Shown in pieces: positions 56,243-64,000 of a DNA stretch of 64,000 bases; position 1 is the first letter of the stretch, and each line of letters starts with the position of its first letter. Below the pieces are notes generated by a model. That model saw nothing but the letters and a program-made list of their open reading frames with translations, was not told where the DNA came from and searched no databases. A program made the position numbers and the translations under genes. Origin of the DNA: Aureimonas populi (GTDB taxonomy: Bacteria; Pseudomonadota; Alphaproteobacteria; Rhizobiales; Rhizobiaceae); assembly GCF_017815515.1 (NCBI RefSeq), contig NZ_CP072611.1, forward strand, positions 2,356,001 through 2,420,000, read 5' to 3'.

Positions 56243-56409
56243 AGGCTGGCGGCAGTGCGGGGAGAAGCGGGCGGAGTTGCCTTCTTTCGACCCTTCGAAG
56301 TCGTACAGCGGTTCGAAAATCTTGGTTGTAAGCGGCGTTCCGATGTCGCAACGGTTCGCTCCTTGCTTCTCCAGTTGTGATCCCGCTAGCCTGTGAACGT
56401 TCTCAGGGG

Positions 56410-56440
56410 CCCTGCCCGTCTCTAAACCGGACGGGCAGGG
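56410..56440. repeat. 11-bp inverted repeat between convergent parC and bpt
   Basis: CCCTGCCCGTC / GACGGGCAGGG with a 9-base loop, in a 226-base convergent gap. No T-run on either side, so either a weak terminator or an RNA end-protecting hairpin. The rest of the gap shows no gene. Confidence 0.6.
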
Positions 56441-56468
56441 AACCACCCAGACCCGCCGAACCGGCAAC

Positions 56469-57227
56469 TCATTTCTCCTCCAGCGCCTCGAACCGCTCCC
56501 AGCCCTTGGGGCGCAGGTGCTCTTGGGGCTGGAAGCGTATCTTGTAGTCCATCTTGCGCGAGCCCTCGACCCAGTAGCCGAGATAGAGATAGGGCAGGCC
56601 CATGGCGCGGGCGCGCTCGACATGGTCGAGGATCATGTAGCTGCCGAGGCTGCGCTGCTCCTGCTCCGGCGCGTAGAAGGAGTAGACCATCGACAGCCCG
56701 TCTCCCATCACATCGGTGAGCGCGACGGCGGTCAGCTCGCCGTCCGAATGGGGGGTGAAGGACGAATCGGGGCCGCGGCGCCGGTACTGGATCAGGCGCG
56801 TGTCGACCTGGCTGTCCTCCACCATCATCGAATAGTCGAGGACACTCATTTCGGACATGCCGCCCGTCTTGTGCCGGGCGTCGAGATAGCGGCGGAAGAG
56901 AGCGTATTGCTCGGACGAGGCGGTGGCGGGCGCCATTCGGCCGATCAGGTCGCGATTGGCGGCCAGCGTGCGGCGCATCGAGCGCGTCGGCTCGAACTCG
57001 TTCACCAGAATACGCACGGAAACGCAGGCACGGCAGCGCTCGCAGGCCGGGCGATAGGCGATGTTCTGCGAGCGGCGAAACCCGCCCTGCGTCAGCAGGT
57101 CGAGAAGCTCCGGCGCGCGCAGCCCCACCAGATGGGTGAAGACTTTCCGCTCGAACTGCCCAGGCAGATAGGGGCAGACGGAGGGCGATGTCAGGAAGAA
57201 TTGCGGCGTCTGCGAATGGGCCGTCAT
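56469..57227 (-). CDS. bpt: aspartate/glutamate leucyltransferase (arginyltransferase family)
   Basis: Adds leucine to N-terminal Asp or Glu to mark proteins for ClpAP degradation. N-terminal [14 protein letters not shown] and the cysteine pair in [16 protein letters not shown] are family hallmarks, and the C-terminal half has the GNAT-like acyltransferase fold ([11 protein letters not shown]). 252 residues. Bpt is chosen over Ate because most proteobacterial members transfer leucine; the two cannot be separated by eye. Confidence 0.88.
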   Translation of the reverse strand: MTAHSQTPQFFLTSPSVCPYLPGQFERKVFTHLVGLRAPELLDLLTQGGFRRSQNIAYRPACERCRACVSVRILVNEFEPTRSMRRTLAANRDLIGRMAPATASSEQYALFRRYLDARHKTGGMSEMSVLDYSMMVEDSQVDTRLIQYRRRGPDSSFTPHSDGELTAVALTDVMGDGLSMVYSFYAPEQEQRSLGSYMILDHVERARAMGLPYLYLGYWVEGSRKMDYKIRFQPQEHLRPKGWERFEALEEK

Positions 57228-57316
57228 GGTCGTTCAGCCTTCCTCGCCCAAGCGGGCGAGGGGCAGTTTGGCGCAAAGCCGGCCGGACGGGAAGACGCCA
57301 TCGCTTGGTCGGGAAT

Positions 57317-57796
57317 TCAGACGGGCCGGCGGCGCACGGCGACGGTACCCAGGAGATAGTCGTGCAGCATCTGCTTTCTGCGCGTGAACAGCGCCATCAG
57401 GAGCACGAACGGCGTCAGCACCGAGCAGGAGGCCCAGAACAGGACGGCGTGGAGAACGGCGTAGACCGGGTCGATCTCCTGCCCGTCGAGCCTGGCCATG
57501 CGAACACCGCACAGGCGCATGCCGGGCGTGGCCTGCGCGCTGCCGCCCATGGTGAAGCCGACATAGAGAATGGCCAGGACAGGAAGCAGGAACGCGTAGA
57601 GCGCCCAGCCCAGCCCGAGCGTGACGACACCCAGAACGCCGATCACGAGGGCGGCGGGGATGGAGAGGATCAGGATCGCCGTGTAATCGAAGAGGAAGGC
57701 CAGCGAGCGGCGCGTGCGCACGCCGTCATAGGCGCGCACATCGTCCAGCGCCGTGGCCTGGGCGAAGCGGGGGCTCGATGGGGCGGTGTTCGTCAT
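57317..57796 (-). CDS. RDD family membrane protein
   Basis: A 159-residue protein with the R-x-x-A-F-L-x-D start (RRSLAFLFDYTAILILSIPA) and three hydrophobic segments, ending in a basic tail (RRRPV). The RDD domain is thought to act in transport, but no substrate is known. It lies 89 bases before bpt and 60 bases after hemB on the same strand. Confidence 0.85.
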   Translation of the reverse strand: MTNTAPSSPRFAQATALDDVRAYDGVRTRRSLAFLFDYTAILILSIPAALVIGVLGVVTLGLGWALYAFLLPVLAILYVGFTMGGSAQATPGMRLCGVRMARLDGQEIDPVYAVLHAVLFWASCSVLTPFVLLMALFTRRKQMLHDYLLGTVAVRRRPV

Positions 57797-57856
57797 CTGG
57801 CGCTCCTTCCGTTCGTTCGCCAGACAAGATGGGAATGCGGCGGGGCCGGCGCAATG

Positions 57857-58885
57857 TCAGCCACGCCGGAGCGTGGCCGCCGCCCGGGGCGAGAAGTAGC
57901 TGAGAATGCCGGCCGCGCCCGCGCGCTTGTAGGCGCTGAGCGTTTCCATCATCGCGGCGTCCGGGTCGATGAAGCCGCGTTCGGCCGCCGCCATGATCAT
58001 CGAGTACTCGCCGGAGGTCTGGTAGGCGAAGGTCGGCAGGTCCAGCTCGCGCGCCACCCGCGACAGGATGTCGAGATAGGGCAGGCCGGGCTTGATCATG
58101 ATCATGTCCGCGCCCTCGGCGATGTCCTGTCGCGCCTCGCGCAGCGCCTCCTGCGAATTGCCGAAATCCATCTGGTAGCTGCGCTTGTCACCCTTCAGCG
58201 CCCCGGTGGAGCCCACGGCGTCGCGGAACGGGCCGTAGAAGGCCGAAGCGTATTTGGCCGCATAGGACATGATCATCGTGTCGGGCAGGCCGGCCTCGTC
58301 CAGCGCGGCGCGGATGCAGGCGACGCGCCCGTCCATCATGTCGGAGGGGCCGATGATGTCGCACCCGGCCTGCGCCTGCACCACGGCCTGCCGGCTCAGG
58401 ATCTCGACCGTCTCGTCGTTGACGATCCGCCCGTCGCGCACGATCCCGTCATGGCCGTGGCTCGTATAGGGATCGAGCGCGACGTCGCACAGGATGCCCA
58501 CCTCCGGCACCGCCTTCTTCATCGCGCGCACGGCCGAGCAGACGAGGTTGTTCGGGTCGAGCGCGCGGCTGCCCTGCTCGTCGCGATCCTCGGCGCTGGT
58601 GTAAGGAAAGAGCGCGATGACCGGGATTCCGAGGTCCGCGGCCTGCCGCGCCGCCTCCACGCATCCCTCGATCGACAGGCGGTCGACCCCCGGCATCGAG
58701 GGCACGGGTTCGGCCGCGCCGGCCCCCTCGCGCACGAAGATCGGCCAGATCAGGTCGTTCACCGAAAGTTGAGTCTCGCGCACGAGCCGGCGCGTCCAGT
58801 CGCCCTGGCGCAAGCGCCGCATCCGTCGCCCGCCGGTGGCCGCCGAAATCCTGCGGGTCACCTCGTCGATCGCGCCTGCGCTCAT
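57857..58885 (-). CDS. hemB: porphobilinogen synthase (5-aminolevulinate dehydratase)
   Basis: Joins two aminolevulinates to porphobilinogen for heme and tetrapyrroles. The two active lysines are K211 (AAKYASAFYGPFRDA) and K265 (MIMIKPGLPYLD). The metal loop reads DVALDPYTSHGHDG: the zinc-binding cysteines of the mammalian and E. coli type are A136, D138 and D147 here, which predicts the magnesium-type enzyme. 342 residues. Confidence 0.96.
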   Translation of the reverse strand: MSAGAIDEVTRRISAATGGRRMRRLRQGDWTRRLVRETQLSVNDLIWPIFVREGAGAAEPVPSMPGVDRLSIEGCVEAARQAADLGIPVIALFPYTSAEDRDEQGSRALDPNNLVCSAVRAMKKAVPEVGILCDVALDPYTSHGHDGIVRDGRIVNDETVEILSRQAVVQAQAGCDIIGPSDMMDGRVACIRAALDEAGLPDTMIMSYAAKYASAFYGPFRDAVGSTGALKGDKRSYQMDFGNSQEALREARQDIAEGADMIMIKPGLPYLDILSRVARELDLPTFAYQTSGEYSMIMAAAERGFIDPDAAMMETLSAYKRAGAAGILSYFSPRAAATLRRG

Positions 58886-59064
58886 GATGCCTGGCCCCTT
58901 GCCGTTCCCAGTGGATTCGGCCGGACCCTAAGCGCGCCGAACGACAAATTCCACAGGCTTTGCGCAATGCGCTCTCCCGCCGCACCCGCGTTGACGCATC
59001 GCCGCCCGGCTTCTAGCTTCGCGCCGCCCGCCATGGGCACGATGTAAGCCGGTTCGGGAGCGCG

Positions 59065-59490
59065 ATGACGATCGAGATCTTCAACCGGACCAAGGAAGCG
59101 AGCCTCGACAAGCGGCTCGGCGTGCTTCTTTGCCGGATCGTCGCGCTCGCACTGTTCACCCTCGGCGTCTTCTACTGGGTGCGCCTTGTGGGCGTCTATG
59201 ACGGGCCGCTCTGGCGGTTCGATACGATGCCGCTGAGCTGGCGCATCGTCGCGTCCAGCCTTGCCGTCCTTTATCCCATTGCGGGCGTCGGGCTGTGGAT
59301 GCCCTCGTCCTGGGGCGTCGTGGTGTGGGTTCTCGTCGCCGCCATCGAGGCCGGATGCGTTCTCGCCCTCCCGGCGGCGTTCGGCACCGACCTGTCGATC
59401 GCCGCCTTCCACGCCGGCGCGCTGGTGCTGCTGCTGGCCCTCAAGGCCTGGCCGATCGTGGTCCGCCGGATACGCAGGCTCAAGGTGTAG
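59065..59490 (+). CDS. DUF6163 family membrane protein
   Basis: A 141-residue protein with four predicted membrane segments, starting MTIEIFNRTKEASLDKRLGV. By position (between hemB and ldtR) and topology it matches the DUF6163 family of Hyphomicrobiales; the role is unknown. Divergent from hemB by 179 bases. Confidence 0.8.
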   Translation: MTIEIFNRTKEASLDKRLGVLLCRIVALALFTLGVFYWVRLVGVYDGPLWRFDTMPLSWRIVASSLAVLYPIAGVGLWMPSSWGVVVWVLVAAIEAGCVLALPAAFGTDLSIAAFHAGALVLLLALKAWPIVVRRIRRLKV

Positions 59491-59521
59491 AACTGCTTAA
59501 GCGCGTGGATACGTTGCATTA

Positions 59522-59559
59522 GCCAATAGTTTGATTGGATTGGCGTAACGCAGCATTAA
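59522..59559 (+). promoter_or_regulatory. putative ldtR promoter with overlapping dyad
   Basis: TTGATT (59531), 17 bases, CATTAA (59554). A dyad overlaps the -35: GCCAAT at 59522-59527 and ATTGGC at 59539-59544, with a nested CCAAT/ATTGG. MarR proteins bind such dyads, so this could be an LdtR autoregulatory site. The region is markedly more AT-rich than its surroundings. Confidence 0.45.
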
Positions 59560-59659
59560 GGCTGGGGTTTAAGTCGAATTTTAGAGGCGTCGGTTCATCT
59601 TGGGTGCAAGAAGGGGCCGTCGCAAAAGCGCCCCGCAAAGCAACAGCGGAGCCGATACT

Positions 59660-60172
59660 ATGACCAACGCCAAGATCCAGCGCGACGACATTTCCCAGGG
59701 CGGCGAGAAGGTTGAGCTGAAGTCGCTTTACCTCGAAACTCTTCAACTCGTCGAGCGGCTGCACCGCCGCCTTCTGGATGTGATCAAGGACGAGTTCGAC
59801 CGCAACGGCCGCACCGATATCAACGCCGTCCAGGCATTGCTGCTCTTCAATATCGGCGATTCCGTCCTCACCGCCGGCGAGCTGCGCACCCGCGGCTTCT
59901 ATCTCGGCTCCAACGTCTCATACAATCTGAAGAAGCTCGTCGAGCTCGGCTTCATCAACCATCAGAAGTCGCGGGTGGACCGTCGCTCGGTGCGGGTCTC
60001 CCTGACGAAGGAAGGGCTGGAGATCGCCGAGATCGTGGCCGAGCTCTACGAGCGCCATATCGGCTCCATCGACAAGGTGGGCGGCCTCGACGAGCAGGAG
60101 TTCCAGAAAATGAACAAGGCTCTCCAGCGCCTCGACCGCTTCTGGAACGATTCGATCATGTATCGCCTTTAA
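59660..60172 (+). CDS. ldtR: MarR-family regulator LdtR
   Basis: A 170-residue winged-helix regulator. N-terminus MTNAKIQRDDISQGGEKVEL; the recognition part is TAGELRTRGFYLGSNVSYNL, and the wing is KSRVDRRSVRVSLT. In Liberibacter and Sinorhizobium, LdtR controls an L,D-transpeptidase gene and stress tolerance. Here the transpeptidase gene lies directly downstream, which supports the call. Confidence 0.9.
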   Translation: MTNAKIQRDDISQGGEKVELKSLYLETLQLVERLHRRLLDVIKDEFDRNGRTDINAVQALLLFNIGDSVLTAGELRTRGFYLGSNVSYNLKKLVELGFINHQKSRVDRRSVRVSLTKEGLEIAEIVAELYERHIGSIDKVGGLDEQEFQKMNKALQRLDRFWNDSIMYRL

Positions 60173-60223
60173 GGGTGAACGGTCCCTCGGGAACGGGGCC
60201 CTCCAGCCGCCTCCCGAAGCCCA

Positions 60224-60264
60224 AGACCCCGCGCCCTCGTCCGGGCTGCGGGGTCTCTCTTTTT
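60224..60264 (+). terminator. rho-independent terminator after ldtR
   Basis: AGACCCCGC pairs with GCGGGGTCT, with an inner GCCC/GGGC pair, followed by CTCTTTTTA. It separates ldtR from the transpeptidase gene, which therefore needs its own promoter. Confidence 0.75.
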
Positions 60265-60476
60265 ACGGACTCCCGAGTGAACGCCCGGTGTGACAAGGAC
60301 GCCGCACCTCGCAGTCTCGCGCCCGAGGCCCTCGCCAAGTTCACGCTTTGGCCATATTGGGCTTCGATAGCCGAGGCGGCGCGTGTTCTCTGGCGCCGCG
60401 ACATTGTCGTTTGATTTACCATGCGCGCCGTAAGCTGCGCGGCAAGTCGAACGGCCTAACGGGCAAGGGGGTTCTC
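60265..60476 (+). promoter_or_regulatory. leader of the L,D-transpeptidase gene
   Basis: Must hold the transpeptidase promoter. It contains GTTTGATT at 60409-60416, the same eight bases as at 59529-59536 in the ldtR promoter, within an AT-richer patch. A sigma-70 match is not clear. LdtR binding here is an inference. Confidence 0.35.
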
Positions 60477-61805
60477 ATGGACGACGGCAAGCCGCAGAAC
60501 GGGCGCACGACCATCTCGCGCCGCCAATTCGTCGCGGGCGCGGCGGCGGCGGCGGGCGCGATGCTGCCCGGCATGGCCTTCGCGCAGTCTGCGATCGACA
60601 GCGTCCTTGCCGCTCCCTCGCGCGGCGGCTGGAACGATCAATTCGATACCCGCTCGGCCGGCTCCGGCAGCGTCGCCTCCTACCAGCCGGTGTTCTCGCA
60701 GAACACGGTTTCGGCGATGCAGAGCGCCATCCAGGGTTATAACCAGATTGTGATGGCGGGCGGCTGGCCCACCGTGCCGGAGGGCACCACGCTGCGTCTC
60801 GGCATGCAGCACCCCAACGTGCAGTTGATGCGCGAGCGCCTCGCCATCTCCGGCGACCTGCCGCGCGCGGCCGGCAATGGGCAGGCCTTCGATTCCTATG
60901 TGGACGCGGCCGTGAAGCGCTTCCAGGGGCGCCACGGCCTGCCGGCGGACGGCGTGGCCGCCGAGCACACCTTCAAGGCCATGAACGTGCCGGCCAATAT
61001 TCGCCTCGGGCAGTTGCAGACCAATCTGTCGCGCGTCCAGTCCGAGAGCGTCGATCCCTCGCGCTTCGTCATGGTCAACATTCCGGGCGCCTTCGTGGAG
61101 GCGGTGGAGAACGGACGCGTCGTCCAGCGCCACACGGCCGTCGTCGGCAAGGTCGACCGGCAGACGCCGATCCTCCAGTCGCGCATCACCAACCTCAACC
61201 TCAACCCGTACTGGCATGCCCCGGCCTCGATCGTGCGCAAGGACATCATCCCGCTGATGCGGGAGGATCCGACCTATCTGGAGCGCAACGAGATCTATAT
61301 CTACGCCTCCGACGGCAGCGTGATCCCGCCGAGCAGCATCGACTGGAACACGGAAGAGGCGGTGCGCTACCTGTTCCGGCAGGAGCCGGGGCCGAACAAC
61401 GCCATGTCCTCGGTGCGCATCAACTTCCCGAACCCGCACTCCGTATTCATGCACGATACGCCCCAGCAGAGCACGTTCTCGCAGCTCATGCGATTCGAAT
61501 CCTCGGGCTGCGTGCGCATCCAGAACATCCGCGACCTGATCGTCTGGATCGCGCGCGACGTGCCGGGCTGGGACCGCGCGACCATCGAACAGACCGTCGC
61601 CGCGCGCACGCGCAAGGACGTGGACCTCACGCGTCCCATCCCGCTGCACTTCTCCTACATCACCGCCTGGGCGACCGATCCCACGGTGGTGCAGTTCCGC
61701 GACGACATCTATCGCCGCGACGGCTCGGAGCAACTGGCGATGACGGACGCGCAGCCGGCCGCCTACCAGCCGGGCGAGCAGGCTTACGCCGACCTGCCGT
61801 TCTGA
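60477..61805 (+). CDS. ldtP: L,D-transpeptidase with Tat signal
   Basis: Makes 3-3 crosslinks or anchors proteins to peptidoglycan in the periplasm. Twin-arginine signal TTISRRQFVAG, then an alanine-rich hydrophobic stretch and cleavage near AFAQ. A peptidoglycan-binding domain (LRLGMQHPNVQLMRERL and following) precedes the YkuD domain, with H326 (FMHDTP) and catalytic C345 in SSGCVR. 442 residues. The gene name follows the LdtR-regulated gene of Liberibacter. Confidence 0.9.
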   Translation: MDDGKPQNGRTTISRRQFVAGAAAAAGAMLPGMAFAQSAIDSVLAAPSRGGWNDQFDTRSAGSGSVASYQPVFSQNTVSAMQSAIQGYNQIVMAGGWPTVPEGTTLRLGMQHPNVQLMRERLAISGDLPRAAGNGQAFDSYVDAAVKRFQGRHGLPADGVAAEHTFKAMNVPANIRLGQLQTNLSRVQSESVDPSRFVMVNIPGAFVEAVENGRVVQRHTAVVGKVDRQTPILQSRITNLNLNPYWHAPASIVRKDIIPLMREDPTYLERNEIYIYASDGSVIPPSSIDWNTEEAVRYLFRQEPGPNNAMSSVRINFPNPHSVFMHDTPQQSTFSQLMRFESSGCVRIQNIRDLIVWIARDVPGWDRATIEQTVAARTRKDVDLTRPIPLHFSYITAWATDPTVVQFRDDIYRRDGSEQLAMTDAQPAAYQPGEQAYADLPF

Positions 61806-61970
61806 TCGCGCTGTGCGGGGAGGGCGCCTGCCCCTCCTCGCATGTCTCCCATGAGCGGATGCGATGTGGCGAAGGCCACGTATCCGTGATAGAGCGCGCG
61901 CCATGACGGGGCCGCACTCCGCGTGACGTTGGCGGCCTCCATGACGAGGCCCACTCACCGGAGCTGACTG

Positions 61971-63287
61971 ATGTCCGAGGCCAGAGCCATCGAAACGCCG
62001 TCGCGGCACGACGCCTTCTTCTCGCAGGGCATCGAGGCGGGCGATCCCGACCTCTTCGCGGCGATGAAGGACGAGCTTCACCGCCAGCAGCACGAGATCG
62101 AGCTGATCGCATCCGAGAACATCGTCTCGCGGGCGGTTCTGGAAGCGCAGGGCTCCGTTCTCACCAACAAATATGCCGAGGGTTATCCCGGCCGCCGCTA
62201 TTACGGCGGCTGCGAGCATGTGGATGTGGTGGAGCAGCTCGCGATCGACCGCGCCAGGGAGCTGTTCGGCTGTGGCTTCGCCAATGTGCAGCCCAATTCC
62301 GGCAGCCAGGCCAACCAGGCCGTGCTCATGGCGCTCTCCAAGCCCGGCGACACCATCCTGGGCATGAGCCTGGACGCGGGCGGGCATCTGACCCATGGCG
62401 CCAAGCCGAACCTCTCCGGCCGCTGGTTCAACGCCGTCCAGTACGGACTCGACAACGAGACCGGCCTGATCGACTACGACCAGGTCGAGGCTCTGGCGCA
62501 GGAGACCCGGCCCGTCATCATCGTGGCCGGCGGCTCCGCCTATTCGCGCCGCATCGATTTCGAGCGCTTCCGCAGGATCGCCAACGCGGTCGGCGCCTAT
62601 CTGTGGGTGGACATGGCCCATTTCGCGGGCCTCGTGGCCACGGGCCTGCACCCCAGCCCGTTCCCGCACGCCCATGTCGCTACCTCCACCACGCACAAGA
62701 CGCTGCGCGGCCCGCGCGGCGGCCTCGTGCTGACGAATGACGCGGACATCGCCAAGAAGATCAATTCGGCGATTTTCCCCGGCCTCCAGGGCGGCCCGCT
62801 CATGCATGTCATCGCCGGCAAGGCGGTGGCTTTCAAGGAAGCGCTGCAGCCGGCCTACAAGGACTACATGAAGGCGGTGGCCGAGAACGCCCGCATCCTG
62901 GCCGAAACCGTGCGCGAAGGCGGGCTCGACATCGTTTCGGGCGGCACCGACACGCATCTGATGCTGGTGGACCTCCGGCCCAAGATGCTGACCGGCAAGG
63001 CTTCCGAGGCGGCCCTCGGCCGCGCGGGCATCACCTGCAACAAGAACGGCGTGCCCAGCGACCCGCAGAAGCCGGCGATCACCTCCGGCATCCGCCTGGG
63101 CACCCCGGCCGCCACGACGCGCGGCTTCGGGCCAGCCGAGTTCCGCGAGGTCGGGCGCCTGATCGTGGAGGTGCTCGACGGGTTGAAGGCGGCCAATTCG
63201 GAAGAGGGCAACGCGGCCGTCGAGGCGCGTGTGAAGGAGAAGGTGCTGGCGCTGACGGCGCGGTTCCCGATCTATCCGTCGCTCTGA
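61971..63287 (+). CDS. glyA: serine hydroxymethyltransferase
   Basis: Interconverts serine and glycine, feeding folate one-carbon units to purine synthesis. The PLP lysine is K243 in [12 protein letters not shown]. 438 residues with a normal N-terminus (after a 25-residue leader, [20 protein letters not shown]). The 165-base gap before it has a GCGGGGAGGG/CCCCTCCTCGC hairpin (61814-61840) that could end the transpeptidase transcript; no riboswitch is recognised. Confidence 0.97.
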   Translation: MSEARAIETPSRHDAFFSQGIEAGDPDLFAAMKDELHRQQHEIELIASENIVSRAVLEAQGSVLTNKYAEGYPGRRYYGGCEHVDVVEQLAIDRARELFGCGFANVQPNSGSQANQAVLMALSKPGDTILGMSLDAGGHLTHGAKPNLSGRWFNAVQYGLDNETGLIDYDQVEALAQETRPVIIVAGGSAYSRRIDFERFRRIANAVGAYLWVDMAHFAGLVATGLHPSPFPHAHVATSTTHKTLRGPRGGLVLTNDADIAKKINSAIFPGLQGGPLMHVIAGKAVAFKEALQPAYKDYMKAVAENARILAETVREGGLDIVSGGTDTHLMLVDLRPKMLTGKASEAALGRAGITCNKNGVPSDPQKPAITSGIRLGTPAATTRGFGPAEFREVGRLIVEVLDGLKAANSEEGNAAVEARVKEKVLALTARFPIYPSL

Positions 63288-63290
63288 GCG

Positions 63291-63776
63291 ATGCGCTGTC
63301 CCTACTGCGGTTCGCTCGACAGCCAGGTGAAGGACAGCCGCCCCGCCGAGGACGGGGCGGCGATCCGTCGCCGCCGCGTCTGCCCCGATTGCTCCGGGCG
63401 CTTCACCACCTTCGAGCGCATCCAGCTTCGGGAGCTGACGGTGGCCAAGAAGTCGGGCCGCAAGGTTCCCTTCGAGCGCGACAAGCTGGCGCGCTCCGTG
63501 CACACCGCGCTGCGCAAGCGCTCGGCCGATCCCGAGCGGGTGGAGCGGATGATCTCCGGCATCATCCGCCGGCTGGAATCGAGCGGCGAGGCGGAGGTCT
63601 CCTCCAACGATATCGGCCTCCTCGTGATGGAGGCCCTTCGCGGCTTCGACGACGTGGCCTATGTGCGCTTCGCCTCGGTCTACCGGGACTTCCGCGAGGC
63701 GGGGGACTTCGGCGCGCTGCTGGAGGAACTGGCCGACAGCCCGGCCTCGCCCATCCCGCGCGAGGACGACAACTGA
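63291..63776 (+). CDS. nrdR: transcriptional regulator NrdR
   Basis: Zinc- and nucleotide-binding repressor of ribonucleotide reductase genes. Zinc ribbon cysteines C3, C6, C31 and C34 followed by the ATP-cone domain ([19 protein letters not shown]). 161 residues. Three bases after glyA and one base before ribD, the usual glyA-nrdR-ribD order. Confidence 0.97.
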   Translation: MRCPYCGSLDSQVKDSRPAEDGAAIRRRRVCPDCSGRFTTFERIQLRELTVAKKSGRKVPFERDKLARSVHTALRKRSADPERVERMISGIIRRLESSGEAEVSSNDIGLLVMEALRGFDDVAYVRFASVYRDFREAGDFGALLEELADSPASPIPREDDN

Positions 63777-63777
63777 G

Positions 63778-64000
63778 ATGGAGCCGGGCTTCAGCGAGAC
63801 CGACCGGCGGCTGATGGCGGCCGCCATCCGTTATGCAGAGCGCCATGCCGGCCTCACCGGCACCAATCCTTCCGTCGCCACCCTCATCGTGCGCTTCGAA
63901 GGCGGCGTGCCGCTGATCGTGGGACGCGGCGTCACTGCCGTGGGCGGGCGTCCCCACGCCGAGACGGTGGCGCTGGCGGAGGCCGGCGCGCTTGCGCGCG
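63778..64000 (+). CDS. ribD: riboflavin biosynthesis protein RibD, 3' cut by the window
   Basis: Only the first 74 codons are present. They encode the start of the deaminase domain: METD-like leader, then AAIRYAERHAGLTGTNPSVA, and GGRPHAETVALAEAG, with the zinc-binding HAE of the deaminase. Full RibD also has a reductase domain, which lies beyond base 64000. Starts one base after the nrdR stop. Confidence 0.9.
   Translation, partial: MEPGFSETDRRLMAAAIRYAERHAGLTGTNPSVATLIVRFEGGVPLIVGRGVTAVGGRPHAETVALAEAGALAR

Noticed and set aside
61806..61970. Possible glycine riboswitch before glyA
   Set aside because: No paired aptamer core or conserved loop pattern seen in 165 bases; only a simple hairpin.
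60456..63827. 1123-codon frame antisense to the transpeptidase, glyA and nrdR genes
   Set aside because: Runs opposite three certain genes and reads as H/R/G/A-rich shadow sequence.
1..64000. tRNA, rRNA, CRISPR, prophage, toxin-antitoxin or insertion-sequence content
   Set aside because: I read the gaps on both strands and found no cloverleaf, rRNA, repeat-spacer array, transposase, integrase or paired toxin-antitoxin genes.

Overview
This is a high-GC chromosomal stretch from an alphaproteobacterium, almost certainly of the order Hyphomicrobiales (Rhizobiales). The assignment rests on gene order and family content: the rpsF-rpsR-DUF2232-rplI-dnaB-alr-radA-cvpA-purF run, the lptF-lptG-lptD-surA-pdxA-rsmA run, the hemB / DUF6163 / ldtR / L,D-transpeptidase cluster, an HdaA-type replication regulator and a Mg-type HemB. 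An Aurantimonadaceae-like genus would fit, but I cannot fix the genus from sequence alone. Both ends of the window cut genes: an Atm1-type ABC exporter on the left and ribD on the right.

Layout: (1) 1-2.9 kb, plus strand: ABC exporter and phosphatidylethanolamine synthesis (psd, pssA). (2) 2.9-12.7 kb, minus strand: an SDR oxidoreductase, purF, cvpA, radA, alr, dnaB, then rplI, DUF2232, rpsR and rpsF. (3) 13.2-19.4 kb, plus strand: fabD, fabG, acpP, fabF, mltG, yicC, gmk, linking fatty-acid synthesis to envelope and nucleotide genes. (4) 19.4-27.1 kb, minus strand: outer-membrane assembly (lptF, lptG, lptD, surA) fused by 4-base overlaps to pdxA and rsmA. (5) 27.5-29.5 kb, plus strand: pepA, holC. 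(6) 29.5-30.2 kb: the only accessory-looking patch, with a degenerate 26-bp tandem repeat and a DUF5872-like gene whose C-terminal part lies in another frame. (7) 30.3-39.3 kb: ABC-F ATPase, ndk, moaE/moaD, pgsA, uvrC, an outer-membrane beta-barrel, a GST, a small secreted unknown and rlmJ. (8) 39.4-50.3 kb: a lone molybdopterin oxidoreductase, purM/purN, an AI-2E-family permease overlapping hdaA, ppk-ppx, and rnd. (9) 50.5-58.9 kb: aspS, an uncharacterised exported protein, parC, bpt, an RDD protein and hemB. (10) 59-64 kb, plus strand: DUF6163 protein, ldtR, L,D-transpeptidase, glyA, nrdR, ribD (cut).

The genes are dominated by core functions: membrane lipids, LPS export, peptidoglycan (alr, mltG, L,D-transpeptidase), replication and repair (dnaB, radA, holC, hdaA, parC, uvrC), translation and RNA maturation (S6, S18, L9, AspRS, RsmA, RlmJ, RNase D), and purine, pyridoxal, heme and folate one-carbon metabolism. 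Genes are tightly packed. Seven same-strand pairs share a 4-base ATGA or GTGA stop/start overlap, and four convergent pairs meet exactly at their stop codons.

I see no tRNA or rRNA gene, CRISPR array, prophage, insertion sequence or obvious defence island, and no clear new multi-gene system. The best candidates for something not yet described are the split DUF5872 locus with its 26-bp repeats, the palindrome carrying Shine-Dalgarno-like sequence across the gmk/rsmA stop codons, the dyads at the ldtR and purF promoters, and two exported proteins of unknown function.
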